Positions 34,693 through 45,721 of a stretch of DNA of 64,000 nt are shown here, piece after piece. Each line of letters starts with the position of its first letter. Position 1 is the stretch's first letter. The notes beneath the pieces were generated by a model that saw only the letters and a program-made list of their open reading frames with translations, was not told the origin of the DNA and made no database searches. Source of the DNA: Margaritifera margaritifera (Eukaryota > Mollusca > Bivalvia > Unionida > Margaritiferidae); assembly GCA_029931535.1 (NCBI GenBank), contig JAQPZY010000735.1, positions 124,001 through 188,000 of the forward strand. Direction: 5' to 3'. Both the position numbers and the translations under genes were made by a program.

Positions 34693-35095
34693 ATAATAAT
34701 ATACAGTGTGTGAAGCTCGCCAAAGAATCTTGCAACCCCACAGGACCAGTAACCTGGAAATGCTACTGGTCCTGCCCATGATCAACTGGTCCTACATTTC
34801 ATCACACAAGAAGACAAAATGTACTCAATGACTCAATGGTAAATGCAGCTAGACATAAATATCATTCTTTAGCATGATGATTTAGATAATGAAACATGGA
34901 ACATAAAGAAAAACACAAAATAAGATATTTGTATCTCATTGTCAAATTTATTACATTTATTAAATTCTGCTTAACATGGCCACTGTTTACTGATCAGGAC
35001 AATGATGCTTACTGTCCAGCTGATCCAGATCCAAACATAACTCATTTAGAGGCTGGGCATCACAATCTGTTGCTGCCATTGATGACCAGACTGAA

Positions 35096-35368
35096 TCATA
35101 AGTCAGAATAAGAATCGGGATTATTGTCCATTGACTTTTTGTCAATGACAGTATCAGAACTAGACCCAGCCTGCAAAGATGAGGTTCTGGTATCCAAAGT
35201 ACAGCTACCCATGAAATTAGGTCTGCGGAAAGATGATTTCCAGCACTGAATTACTGGAACTGGATCAAATGCATCCATATCAGCAGACTGCAGCTGAACA
35301 GTAAACAGCATTGTCATGCTTTTATCATGCATCCAGTTTATATATTCCAAGCAAATTCTGTAACACAA
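35096..35368 (-). pseudogene. Possible transposase debris
   Basis: An open frame with MDAFDPVPVIQCWKSSFRRP, which faintly recalls C-terminal segments of domesticated or degraded hAT-type proteins (W...RRP pattern). The match is from memory and weak. No further domains are visible, and neighbouring sequence on the same strand is not open. Confidence 0.25.
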
Positions 35369-36364
35369 CTATTTTTGAAACATCACTTTTGTTTGATAGT
35401 GACATATTCCTTTTAATAGTTCTGTTTTCCATGGCTGTGTTTTGTTTTTAGCCTCTGGTAGATTCCGGGCATCCAAATACCTCTACATGTTTACATTGGG
35501 AATCGGAAGTAGCCTCATTAGACATCACATAGATGCTGAAGAGTTTTTAAATAGAGTTGCAAGTGTCAATTGAACACAGACTACATGCGACTTATTTATC
35601 TTCGATCTCACCCAGATTCGCAGGTGGTCATCAAAAACAATTCCTGTTGTTTATTTGTCACTTGGTTTATATTATTTCTTTTAATATCATAAAACATATA
35701 ATTTGTTGATTAAATTTAGTCAATATATCTAAAAATCCAACTGGTCAGATGAACTGGCTACTTATTTCTTTCCCCCAGTCCACCGTGAAATTAACTGGCA
35801 TCAGACCAGGGGACTGGCGGCAATTTTGCATGCTGATAATGTATATTTATTTACTGGCAAACGTCTATATTAAAGCTATATATTGTATATTGTGATAGTT
35901 TACTTTCAATAGGTTCACTGTGTATTGTACATGTGAATGTGTAGGTTTGAGAAGAGTGGAGACTGCATGTATTTCATGTGAGTCAGCAGCTGCATTGGCC
36001 AATCAAGATGATCAGTGTTGCATGAACTATGCTTACATTAGTGGTTACACTGACTGTCACTCCAACGTAACTCCAAGCCAGGAGCAGATTTTATAAATAA
36101 TGATTTGAAGAAGAAAAAAGAACTTTATGCTTTATATCAACTCATTATAATACCTCTACTTTGATATCATAGAAGAGGGTGTTTTTGTCTTTTGTTCCCT
36201 GTCACAGGGGCCAACATTTCCTAGGTCGGATCACTTTAGTCTGAATTTTAAATCTGCATGTTAATTAATGTTTACAGTGGCTGGTGGTGACTACTGAATG
36301 CTTTGTAGAGATAAACTATTTAACCAGTGATTACATTCTGTTTTTTTTGTGTGTTCATTACCAG

Positions 36365-36601
36365 GTTCTAAATTATGAGTTGCGTGCAGTAAGGGAAGCT
36401 TGCATGTCGCTGGAAGTGGGATATCAACCTGGTATCACATTCATTGTTGTTCAGAAACGCCACCACACACGGCTCTTCTGTGCTGATCACAAAGACCAAA
36501 TTGGCCGCAGTGGCAACATTCCAGCTGGCACCACTGTAGATGTGGGCATTACTCATCCAACAGAGTTTGATTTCTATCTATGCAGTCATGCTGGTATCCA
36601 G
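36365..36601 (+). CDS. AGO2: Argonaute exon: PIWI (human 679-757)
   Basis: A 237-bp phase-0 exon encoding [44 protein letters not shown] and [17 protein letters not shown]. All are signature PIWI segments. The QKRHHTRLF and [13 protein letters not shown] stretches line the guide-target channel. Acceptor CATTACCAG, donor CAG|GTTTGT. Same length as the human segment. Confidence 0.97.
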
Positions 36602-36878
36602 GTTTGTACCACGAGCATATCAGGGGGGCTGCTTGTAGAAATTTATTCTGTGCACATGTAAACCGGCCTGGATTTCATTAGGAAAATTTAATACATCTGT
36701 CAGAAATTTAAATGTAGATACAAGGGCTGTGGTGGGTTAGAAGTCAGTGTTACTAATAGATTAAATGTGACATACAAAATGTCTGATGTTCAGCATCTAG
36801 ACATTGTTTCACCAAATCTCTGATGTCTTATATCTCAGGATTGTTTAACCATATTTTGCTATATACAATTGTATATTG

Positions 36879-38260
36879 TATATACTCGCTTATAAGTCAG
36901 GTACAACTGCAAACAACATGAACCCTAATCTGCCTTCCCATAATGCACTGGCAGATCAGGGTCTGTGTTGTTTGTTCTACTGATTACTCATACAAAACTG
37001 CATAGACCCAGGTCACTCTCCTGGAAAAGAAAGCGAGGAGAGTATAACAGTTACAACGAGGAAATCTGGGCAAAGATAGCCAGATACTCCATTGATAATG
37101 GTGTTCCCAAAGCTGTCCGCAAATTCAGTAGCCTTCTGAGTTGCACGATCATTGAGACCACTGTACAGAGTATGCGGGACCAATACATAAAATTAAAAAA
37201 GCAAGATGTGCAAGAACTTCGGGAAATCCTTTGATGCTATGAAGCACACTTGATGCGGAATTACAAGATTGGATCAAGATAGTTAGAATTAATGGGGGAG
37301 TGATAAATATTAGGATTTTAATGGCTGTAGCAGAGGCTGTGATCTCCAAGCATGCTCGCATCACATCAGCATCACCAGGCATTGGGCGAGGTCACTACTT
37401 CACCGTATGGGATTTGTTTAGCGGAAAGGAATGAAAAGCGTAAAAGAGCTGCCTTGTGACTTTGATAACATTAAGAAAACATTCTTAGAGAAAGTTAAAA
37501 CTGTAGTGAAACAGCACAATATTTCAGACTGTCTAGTAATAAATTGGGATCAGACTGGGTGCCAACTTGTGCCAGGTGGAAACTGGACAATGGAAGTCCA
37601 TGGATCTAAGCAAGTATTAGTTTCTGCACTTGATGACAAGCGACAAATTACAATTTTACTCGCAATAACAAAATCCGGTGCTCTTCTGCCCCCACAGGTC
37701 ATTTATGCAGGGAAGACTGACAGATGCCTGCCTAAGGGTGTAGTTTTCCTTGACCACTGGGATATGACTCAAACAGACTCACACTGGAGTAACGAAGAAT
37801 CTATGATATATGTGAACAAAACATGTGACCAGCTGCCCCTTGCTCAATGCAATCACCAAGCAGTGGGAATATTTGATGTTTTTAGAGCCCACCAAAGTGC
37901 GAAGATGCTAACTAAATTGAAAGACAGTGGAATCACTCCTTTGTTTGTGCCTGCCTCTTGTACAGACTGACTTCAACCACTAGACTTGACAATAAATAAA
38001 GAGTACAAAGAAGAATTTATGTCACACTTCCACGAGTGGTATGCTAAACAGGTCATGGGTGCCATTACGGAAAAAAGAGATGTTACTGGTGATGATCAGT
38101 GCACAGTATTAGTGAACCTTGCAACCTCATTAATCTTGCCAATTCATGCTGAATGGATAATTGCAGCTCACGCGACAATGAGTAAAATATCGGACCTAAT
38201 TATCAGTGGTTTTGAGAAAGCTGGACTAGTTTAATTCAGCAATATGGGGATTATTTACCT
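36879..38260 (+). mobile_element. Second pogo-type transposon, truncated
   Basis: The left end GTATATACTCGCTTATAAGT resembles the terminal repeat of the element at 8599-10937. A transposase reading frame on the + strand follows. No matching right end was found near 38250, so the element is truncated or its end has decayed. The target duplication cannot be verified. Confidence 0.65.
37020..38234 (+). pseudogene. DDE_1 (pogo-lineage) transposase pseudogene
   Basis: The N-terminal part KRKRGEYNSYNEEIWAKIAR has the charged DNA-binding look of this family. After frame breaks between about 37230 and 37430, the catalytic core is readable at 37431-38234: VINWDQTGCQLVPGG (first catalytic Asp), SALDDKRQITILLA, IYAGKTDRCLPKG and FDVFRAH (second Asp). 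The conserved C-T-D-x-LQPLDL motif is interrupted by TGA at 37968-37970, after which the frame resumes to 38234 (EFMSHFHEWYAKQV). Stops and frameshifts rule out an active protein. Confidence 0.85.
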
Positions 38261-39245
38261 GAGAAGCATTTGTGTGTACCATGAGACATGATTGACACGA
38301 TGTTGATACAATGGCTTTGTCCAAAAATCTGTGACATGTGAGCTTTAATACTCTGCTGTAATTAGTGTATATACATGGTGTTTCATTAATAATAGTGTTT
38401 CAAGAAAAAGTTATAGTATTTTACAGGATTGTTGTTCTTTTGGATTAAAAATGCATGGATAAAATGAAATGTGCTTTCAGGATGATTTACATGTTTCAAC
38501 AACAGTTGTACTCGAATGAGATCGATTTGAATAAGTATTAATTTAATTTCATATACTGTTATTTTGTATTTTTCTTTCTTTCATTTTCATTATTACTATT
38601 GTTTGAATACCTTATGCTTTTTCTCGTTTCTTTCTATCATTACTTATCTCACATCAGTTTAAGGCAGTGAGTGTAAAATTACAGCTATCGGATACGTTAG
38701 CGATACGTGTGCATTGAAACAATATAAAATGATTTATAATTCTTATTTCAAAGGGTTTAAATAAAAAATAAAACAAAGACATGTAAAAGCTAATATTTAA
38801 TTACCAGATTACAGTATTTACCTTGATTTATCAAATATTAGTAGCTTTGTTAATCTCTAGGAATGAAACACTGTAAGAAAAAAGTGAGGGGGGCATCATC
38901 ATATGTGGTTCATTTTTAGTTGGATATTTAAATTTGTGGTTTGGGGCAACAACGAAAACCACAAAAAATGGTCCCCCATGAAAATTGATGATACTACAAT
39001 AGCTAAGGGGTCCTCTTTGGCTTTTGAATATAGCGCTGGGGTCCTTTTTGGCTTTTTAATAAAGCTCAGGGGTTCCCTTTGGCTTTGAATATAGCTCTGG
39101 GGGTAGGCTTGACATGTGGCCCATGGCAAGCTTCTTGTGAAAATGTATGAAGGATGCATTTGATGGGTAATATATGAACTTGTTTTTGTCCTCTAACCTA
39201 TCTTGCTATTAATGTTTCTTTAAACTGTAAGATGTTTGTTCACAG

Positions 39246-39445
39246 GGAACAAGTCGGCCATCTCACTACCATGTATTATGGGATGACAATCAGTTCAGAG
39301 CAGATGAACTACAGACTCTAACATATCAGCTGTGTCATACATATGTACGCTGTACTCGAAGTGTGTCCATTCCTGCTCCGGTTTACTATGCACATCTGGT
39401 GGCCTTCAGAGCTAGATATCACCTGGTGGAGAAGGAACATGACAG
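39246..39445 (+). CDS. AGO2: Argonaute exon: PIWI with catalytic His (human 758-824)
   Basis: A 200-bp exon, phase 0 at the start and ending two bases into a Ser codon. It encodes [34 protein letters not shown] and [19 protein letters not shown]. The His of YYAHL is the fourth slicer residue (human H807). Acceptor GTTCACAG, donor GACAG|GTGGGA. Confidence 0.97.
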
Positions 39446-42400
39446 GTGGGACACCTATTACTATAATGTTAGTTGTTATTGTTGTTTTTGTTGCAATTAC
39501 TGGTGCTGCTATTGTTGTTATTATCAGTTGTTGCATAATTACAAGAACTTTGTCTTTGAATTTAAATAATAATAATATTCTTCATTTCTTCACTTCTCCA
39601 TATATTTTTAGTGCCACATTAAAATTAGAGTCTTTTAGGCAAAGTCCTTCAGTATTAATTGTCACAAGATAATTCAGCACCCTCTGTGTCAACCTGTTCC
39701 TTAACACACTTGATTATGTTCATCGCAGAGAATGACCTTTCACGCTCTAACAAAAAAATGGAAAATAAAATTTATTAATGGATGTACAAAAAGATACAAA
39801 ACTACCTGAATCCTAATAAAGTGGATTACCAAAGACAATTTCTTCAAGAGTTAAGACAGTGATGTGTTTTTGTATAATCATGACAGAATAATGAAGATAA
39901 TACATATTCCTTTCCATCAAGAACAATATATCGGTGTGTTTGTCATTGTTTAATTTCTTGAATCAATGTCAGAAATTAAAATATTGTTAAAAAAAGGCAA
40001 TTTTTTTCCAATGTCTGTCTAAAGGACATGAGTTCCTTGATTTGCACCAAGAGCTGCCTTAAATTGTGCCACTACACCTTCACATCATCCGACTTTGCAC
40101 TCTCCTGAAAGTGATCAGTCAGGATGTGAGCCCTGGTAAAAAAAATTATCACCACTTAATTTATCATGTAATGCGTTCCAATTGCAAACTAGTTATTCAT
40201 TGTTGGCAAAATATTTCAAATATAAATGAAAGAATAATCCAACACTTTTTATTTACATGTTTTCAAAACAGGTAAAATTGGATGATAAAAACTGATGCTT
40301 TTTCTACTTGGATGGAGAGAAAAGAGAAATGAGAAATCAATAGGGCAGCACCTGCTTAAGTAAAGTTTTACTGATGAAACTATTTTTCTTCTTGCTCAGA
40401 GTATACTATATAATAATAAGAGCAACTCGTCACCTTTTCCAGAAATTAATAAGAATAACAACAATTACAACTACAACTACTGCTACAAAAACAAAAATAT
40501 TATATTGTAATAGTGCCAGAGGAATTGCACCACCCACACCCTCATCTCACCTATTGGTAATTAAGTAGATCTGAACCAAAATTTAGCAATATGTGAAATC
40601 TTGCCATATGATCCAGCAAATTCCACCCAAGGATATGAAATTGTTCATTCAGTGTTGAACCCTGCCCTTCCTTTCTTAAACTCTTTTGGGGTGTGTGTGT
40701 GTGTGTGTGTAATCATATCTATCTGAATCTGAATCCCCATTGGTGACACCAATATCTGATCTTTGTAGCCAGGCCAACATGGGGCAAGCTGGTCACTAGG
40801 TAATTTTACATTTTTTCAAGGTGGTGTATATGTTTTTCACAAGAATTTGCTTAACTTAAAATGTAATATGTCAGGGCTCAGGACAAAATTTACAAAGCAC
40901 TCGTCCCTGGGACTAGTGAGTTACAAGAGTTACTCATCCCTGTCCTCATTATACTCAACACGCTACACTTCTATACTACACTGCTTATGTTTTTATTAAA
41001 GAACCACAGGTACCTGTTGCAAGCTTGATACTAAAATGGGTAAAAACCATGAAAATATTAGGTTTGTAACTCGAGAAATTGCAGTTGCACACATAGCCCT
41101 TGATTTCTCAGTAGTATTCGCATTTACAATGAAACCTTTCAGTAATCTAGGTGTCATAATTTTCCTTTTTAATAAACTATCACAAATCTTTGTCAGTTAG
41201 AATGATATGGGACAGAAAATGTCAAAATCTTGTGATTATCATCTGGTCAGACATTATTAAGCTTATCCCAGATCACCAGTATTTTCAAGACTGCAGCTTT
41301 GTTAATACATTGTCACGCCAAAGTAAAAACACCATCATATATTTATATATGTATGTAATTTTCACAAGATAAATGTCAGTAACATGCTTTTGAAAGCAGA
41401 TTTCCAACCGTCTCAATTTCCACCAACTTTCATACTAAATGATCCATTTTGTTCAAGCCTCCATTCTAGAGGTCTACACACGGGTGACATAAAAAGGAAG
41501 ATTGCTGATTCACCAAAATAATTGGAACATTTCTAGGTCATTACCCCAACTAGATTTGGACTAATCAACTGTTGTCTCGACATTCTTTGCTTTATAAATA
41601 GATTACAACAGCATGCATTGTGTGAAAGCTGGTGAGAATCGGCTGAGACACTTAAAATACTCATTTAGAATGCAAGTTGGGAGCATTTTTCTTGTGAAAA
41701 GTAATTACATGCTCATAGAACTCTCTGCTGGCATCTTCCGTTTGGCATGACACTATATCAATAAAGCATGACAATGTATCAATAAAGTATGACAATGTAT
41801 CAATAAAGCTTCAGTGTTGAAAATACCAGTGACCTGTGGCAACTGTAACATTCCCTAACCTGATGAAAAATCACACAAGTTTTGACATTCTCAATCTCTT
41901 AACTTCACAGAGGTCTGACTCAAAAAGATGTGCATTGAAAGGGAATCTTTCTCCAGAACAAAATGATGCCTAAATTACTGAAAAGTGTCACTGTAAATGC
42001 AAACACCGTTAAGAAATTGAGAACTAAGTGTAAAACTGCAACATAATATGTTCATAATATTTACCCATTTTAGTATCAAGCTTACATCAGGTACCTGTGT
42101 TGAAATACGAGGTCCTTTTCTTTGCAAAATGTTTTAGATTGACAGCAAATGGGCAGATTAAGCATAAGTTATTTATAACTGATCCATGCCAAATGTTAAG
42201 CAATGTTGAACTTTGGTGCTTGTTAAGGGTAGAAAATGCACTCGAAAAATGTATTCTCAAGGTGCAATTCTGCATCTGCTCAGCCCAGGGATGAGTATGT
42301 GGTAAAGTTTTACTGGCCCAGCCATTTTTTACCCGGTCAGGACGAGTGGACAAGTGGTTTTCCTGAGCCCTTATATGTGTAACTTTTTTAGCTGGTAGTG

Positions 42401-43039
42401 AAAATGACAGAAATATATATAACACATGCTACTAGTAAACTCCATCATCACTGGCCGATCACGTGACTATGTTATTGCAACGATGAAACCCACATCAAAG
42501 GTGCACTGGCAGTCGTGCAAGCCAGGTACAAAAGATAATGCCTGAGTGAGTGGGTCATTATCCTGGATTATCTTAATTAAATACCCAAGAAGAGGGAAGA
42601 ACAGGTGTCATTTGAGTAATAGGGCTTTGAATTAGGTGACAGGTTGTTTATTTACCAGATTAATTTTACAAGTGTAACGGGAAACAAATAAGCATAGCAG
42701 CACAAGAGCATAGTGTAGCGGCGGGTTCTAAAGTGTTGCGGGCTGAAACGATTGTGTACAGGACCGCTACAGTAAAAGGCCCTAGGGAGAACACTGGGAT
42801 TTTAGCAAGCTATTGATAGACATCATCAGGGTAAACAGATCTGAACTTGAACTTTTGCAAAGAGAGACAACTGAAGGCTTCAGGGCAAACTTATGGAAAG
42901 AATGTTTGGATGGGACAGGAATGTTGACATAGCTATAATATTTAGAGAAAGTTTTGATTTCAAAATTCTTGTTTAAAAAAAAAGGTGTAGTTCTGCCAAA
43001 GACTCTGAATCTAAAATGTCTTTTTCCTTTCATATTTAG
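39446..43039 (+). other. Intron, 3.6 kb
   Basis: Begins with GTT-rich low-complexity sequence (39465-39530), has a TG run at 40689-40711 and a 1.5-kb hAT-like element, listed separately. Three copies of a ~22-bp unit (GACAATGTATCAATAAAG) lie at about 41755-41812, inside that element. 39590-40680 and 42400-43030 show nothing else recognised. Acceptor TTCATATTTAG. Confidence 0.7.
40872..42370. mobile_element. hAT-like non-autonomous element, ~1.5 kb
   Basis: The left end CAGGGCTCAGGACAAA and right end TTTTCCTGAGCCC form a terminal inverted repeat. A sub-terminal CACTCGTCCCTGGG / CCCAGGGATGAGTA pair is also inverted. Flanks TAATATGT and TTATATGT match at 7 of 8 positions, consistent with an 8-bp hAT duplication. 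Internal open frames show no transposase motifs that I recognise. Confidence 0.7.
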
Positions 43040-43148
43040 TGGGGAGGGAAGTCGCCACTCAGACAACAGTGAAGACAGAACACCAACAGCGATGGCTCGG
43101 GCAGTCACTGTGCATGCTGACACTATCAAAGTTATGTATTATGCCTGA
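43040..43148 (+). CDS. AGO2: Argonaute last coding exon (human 824-859) and stop
   Basis: Completes a split Ser codon and encodes GEGSRHSDNSEDRTPTAMA, RAVTVHADTIKVMYYA and TGA at 43146-43148. The C-terminus MYYA matches the MYFA of human AGO2, where the terminal carboxylate lies in the guide 5'-phosphate pocket. All four serines of the human S824-S834 phosphorylation cluster (824, 828, 831, 834) are kept in register, so target-triggered CK1-type phosphorylation is plausible. Only 139 bp of non-transposon sequence follow before a pogo-type element. Confidence 0.96.
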
Positions 43149-43287
43149 CCAGAGATGGTCTTATCATCAGGTCACTTCTAGATGCCTTACAGTTTTACTG
43201 CAAAAATCTCACTTGATCTACAAGAGTATGAAAAGCTTATATTGGCAGTATGTGAATATCTGGTTTCTCTAGCAAATCGAAGACATA
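43149..43287 (+). other. Proximal 3'UTR
   Basis: Sequence directly after the stop codon, with no AATAAA before the transposon that starts at 43288. The transcript therefore probably extends into or past the transposon. The next AATAAA outside it that I note is near 45512 (TTGTAATAAATTA), which is only a candidate. Confidence 0.5.
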
Positions 43288-45153
43288 CAGAAGGACCCCG
43301 CTATAACACGATGGTCGGGGTCCACAAAACGAGATCGTGCTATGTCCCGAACCGTGCTATAACCAGCCTAGACAAAACCAAGTCATTTAGCGGAAGAAAA
43401 TGGTGTATGCACCAAAAAAATGGGTCCGGGGGGGTAAATTGTGTGCTCAAAACTATGTGCTTCATTGGCACAGTTACCATCTTAAATCAATGCATATTAA
43501 ATGAGAAATACACATGCAGCGAAAACAGAGATTGCACATATAATATTTTACTTTATTCAGAGAACCATGCATTGGTACATGGATATGTACATGTCTATTG
43601 TATAGCATGAATAGTTAAAAGATCAACGTGTACTCACCAACCGATCTAATGGCATGCATAGGAGTGAGTCCATAATAATTCCATCGAAAGTATGCACACA
43701 GAAGTATAATATCATTGTCTGATACAGTTCTGAAATCCTACATCGTCGTCTAGTCATTGTAAATCGTCGTCTAGTCATCGTAAATCCCGTCCGACTCCGA
43801 TTCCTCAGCTTTACTGTCGTATGCGGGTGCTTATGCAGAGACTGAGCTTGGGCTCTGCAAGTAACACTTTGATCATAAAGTCAGAAATCAAATAAAAGAT
43901 GCAACTGGACACGTGTCAATTGTGCGGCAAGATCACAGGGAGTTCAAATAACCACCCTCTATTACTTGGCACTGAACAAGTAAAACTCGCGGCTTGATCA
44001 AAGGGTTGTCATGTGGGAAAACAACTTGAAAACAAAGTGAGTGCTTTTACAAGCCAAAGGCTTATCGGACCACGTGCACTGGCAGATAACTTGGGAAATA
44101 TCACTTGGGAATTAAATCTGACTTGTGGAAACACCGGACTTAATCCTGTCCATGGCTTCAAGCTTCTTTTTAACAGTAAAAGCTTTACGTTTCCGTGTAC
44201 TGTTATCCATTGTAAATAACTACTAAGTAAAACTCTGACACCTTTTTGTTTGAACGACTACAGCAAGAATAATTGGTAATCAACAATGGGGTCATTTTTA
44301 TAGGGAATGTACAATATTATTCAATGGTCAACTGATTGCATGGCGATTGTCTAACAACACCAACAAGCCACGTGTGCGCGTTGGCGGCTTTCGTTTTTTT
44401 TATGTTTTATAAATCATTGCCGCATGGTTTGAACAACCTTTAGCTTTTGAGATTGACTTTGATGATTGCCAATGACTTAAATTAATTGATTTATAAATTC
44501 AGGTGCGAATCTTTTATCAACCATTGCATTGTTTGGTGCTTGGCTGTGTATGCAGTTGAATGAGCAAACGTATGTCGGCTATTGTTTGAGCAACGATTGT
44601 ACACAGAATGTATTGAAGACAAACACAAAGAAGACTTAATGACTTTATTGTTCATGTATCAGTAATAATAAGATTAACACTTATCAGCTTTAAAATGAGC
44701 TGACATCTTTCAAAAATAAACCAAGATCAAAGTGCAGTGATTGACTACTGACACATTTGAATGAACATTCACAAATAGAAATGTTCAGCATCTTTATTCA
44801 TATAAAGTAAGATGCAATCATAAGACACTTTTTCTTCAAGAATACAATACAGCTTACCAAATTATTAAATCAAACTCTTGTTTATTTTGGCACAAGACTT
44901 TGCAGTAGTTCAAGAAATTGGCGAAATTATTATAAAATTTTGGTAGCCATGCCACGATCGTATTATATCCGAATTTATACATGATCTCTTCCCTAAAATG
45001 ATAATTAATTGTTTACACATTATATTTCGTACTTTGAAGAAAAAAAATTTTTTTTATCTACGAAAAAATAGATGAAATTTCGGGAGCCATGCCACGATCG
45101 TGTTATATCCGAATTCGTGCTATAACTAAGCGTGCTATAGCGGGGTCCTACTG
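43288..45153. mobile_element. Pogo-type element, internally deleted, 1.87 kb, TA duplication
   Basis: The left end CAGAAGGACCCCGCTATAAC and right end GTGCTATAGCGGGGTCCTACTG are inverted repeats flanked by TA on both sides (43286-43287, 45154-45155). Interior 43790-44060 is clearly homologous to the transposon at 8599-10937 (GAGACTGAGCTTGGGCTCTG, GGGAAAACAA...AAGTGAGTGC). It jumps directly from the acidic-tail region (CGTATGCGGGTGCTT) to the far side of the transposase gene, so ~1.3 kb of transposase has been removed. Sub-terminal GAGCCATGCCACGATCGT is present twice near the right end. Confidence 0.85.
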
Positions 45154-45721
45154 TATATACTGTATGTCGTGTGGTATTTTATCATAGGTCCTTGGACAAA
45201 GTGAAACCCTGTGATAGTTTATACTAATACTGTCTACTCTTGTGTATTGGGGATCCATTACAGGCCATTGTGAACATCTTGAACCTTAGTCATGATAACT
45301 TTCTTGTTCACAACATTTCCTTTTCCAGTACTTTAAAAATGTTTTTCTATGTCACTTGAGTGTACTCTGGTCTGTTGAATCATATTGTTCAAGAATTCTG
45401 GATTCTATGTTTCAGATATGAATGTCAAACTAAGTGCTACTTCAAAGACCCCTTTTTCCACATGAGCAAAGATCATGTTACCATATTTGTCTAATTGCAT
45501 CAAAGATTGTAATAAATTATTTAATAATATTTGTGAGTTGCCATACTTATATAATTTTGAGTGTGCACAATTTTAACAAAGACTCGTGTTTTTATCTGTA
45601 TAATACATACTATTTATGCACAAAAAGGTTTGTTTTTGGGAGGAAAAAAATCTGATACTTTTATGGATGATGACATTTTTCTGCACCTCCAAAGATGTGA
45701 TGGTGGTACAGAATCTAAATA
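45154..45721 (+). other. Sequence between two transposons
   Basis: About 570 bp of AT-rich sequence without recognised features except a possible polyadenylation signal AATAAA near 45512. It could be distal 3'UTR of the Argonaute gene. Confidence 0.4.

Larger units (their letters stand above)
30489..36364 (+). other. Intron, 5.9 kb
   Basis: Contains a short copy of the dispersed ~125-bp repeat family, tandem repeats at 32200-32455 and 32850-33730, an open frame of unknown nature at 34013-34366, a foldback element and possible transposase debris at 35096-35368. 31250-31830 and 35400-36360 show nothing else recognised. Acceptor TTCATTACCAG. Confidence 0.7.
36602..39245 (+). other. Intron, 2.6 kb, carrying a pogo-type transposase
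   Basis: Mostly a degraded pogo-lineage transposon (36879 to about 38260). 38260-39245 is AT-rich with a short internal repeat near 38995-39110 (CTTTTTGGCTTT-AATA-AGCTC-GGG), nothing else recognised. Acceptor TTTGTTCACAG. Confidence 0.7.
1125..43148 (+). other. AGO2: Argonaute gene, 3' half (gene span of visible exons)
   Basis: Small-RNA effector protein that holds a miRNA or siRNA guide, pairs it to target RNA and recruits silencing factors or cuts the target. Visible exons: 1125-1172, 5655-5777 or 6880-7002, 13086-13219, 13896-14080, 15430-15589, 24476-24566, 30294-30488, 36365-36601, 39246-39445, 43040-43148. Using one of the two 123-bp exons, the join is 1482 nt, giving 493 residues plus TGA. 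This equals the length of human AGO2 from residue 367 to 859, and landmark residues (Y529, K533, Q545, K566, K570, D597, D669, H807) fall in exact register. It is AGO-clade, not PIWI-clade, by its MID and PIWI sequence. The 5' end of the gene is outside the window. Human numbering was aligned from memory. Confidence 0.96.

Noticed and set aside
42087..42425. 112-codon minus-strand frame
   Set aside because: Lies across the right end of the hAT-like element and shows no transposase motif.
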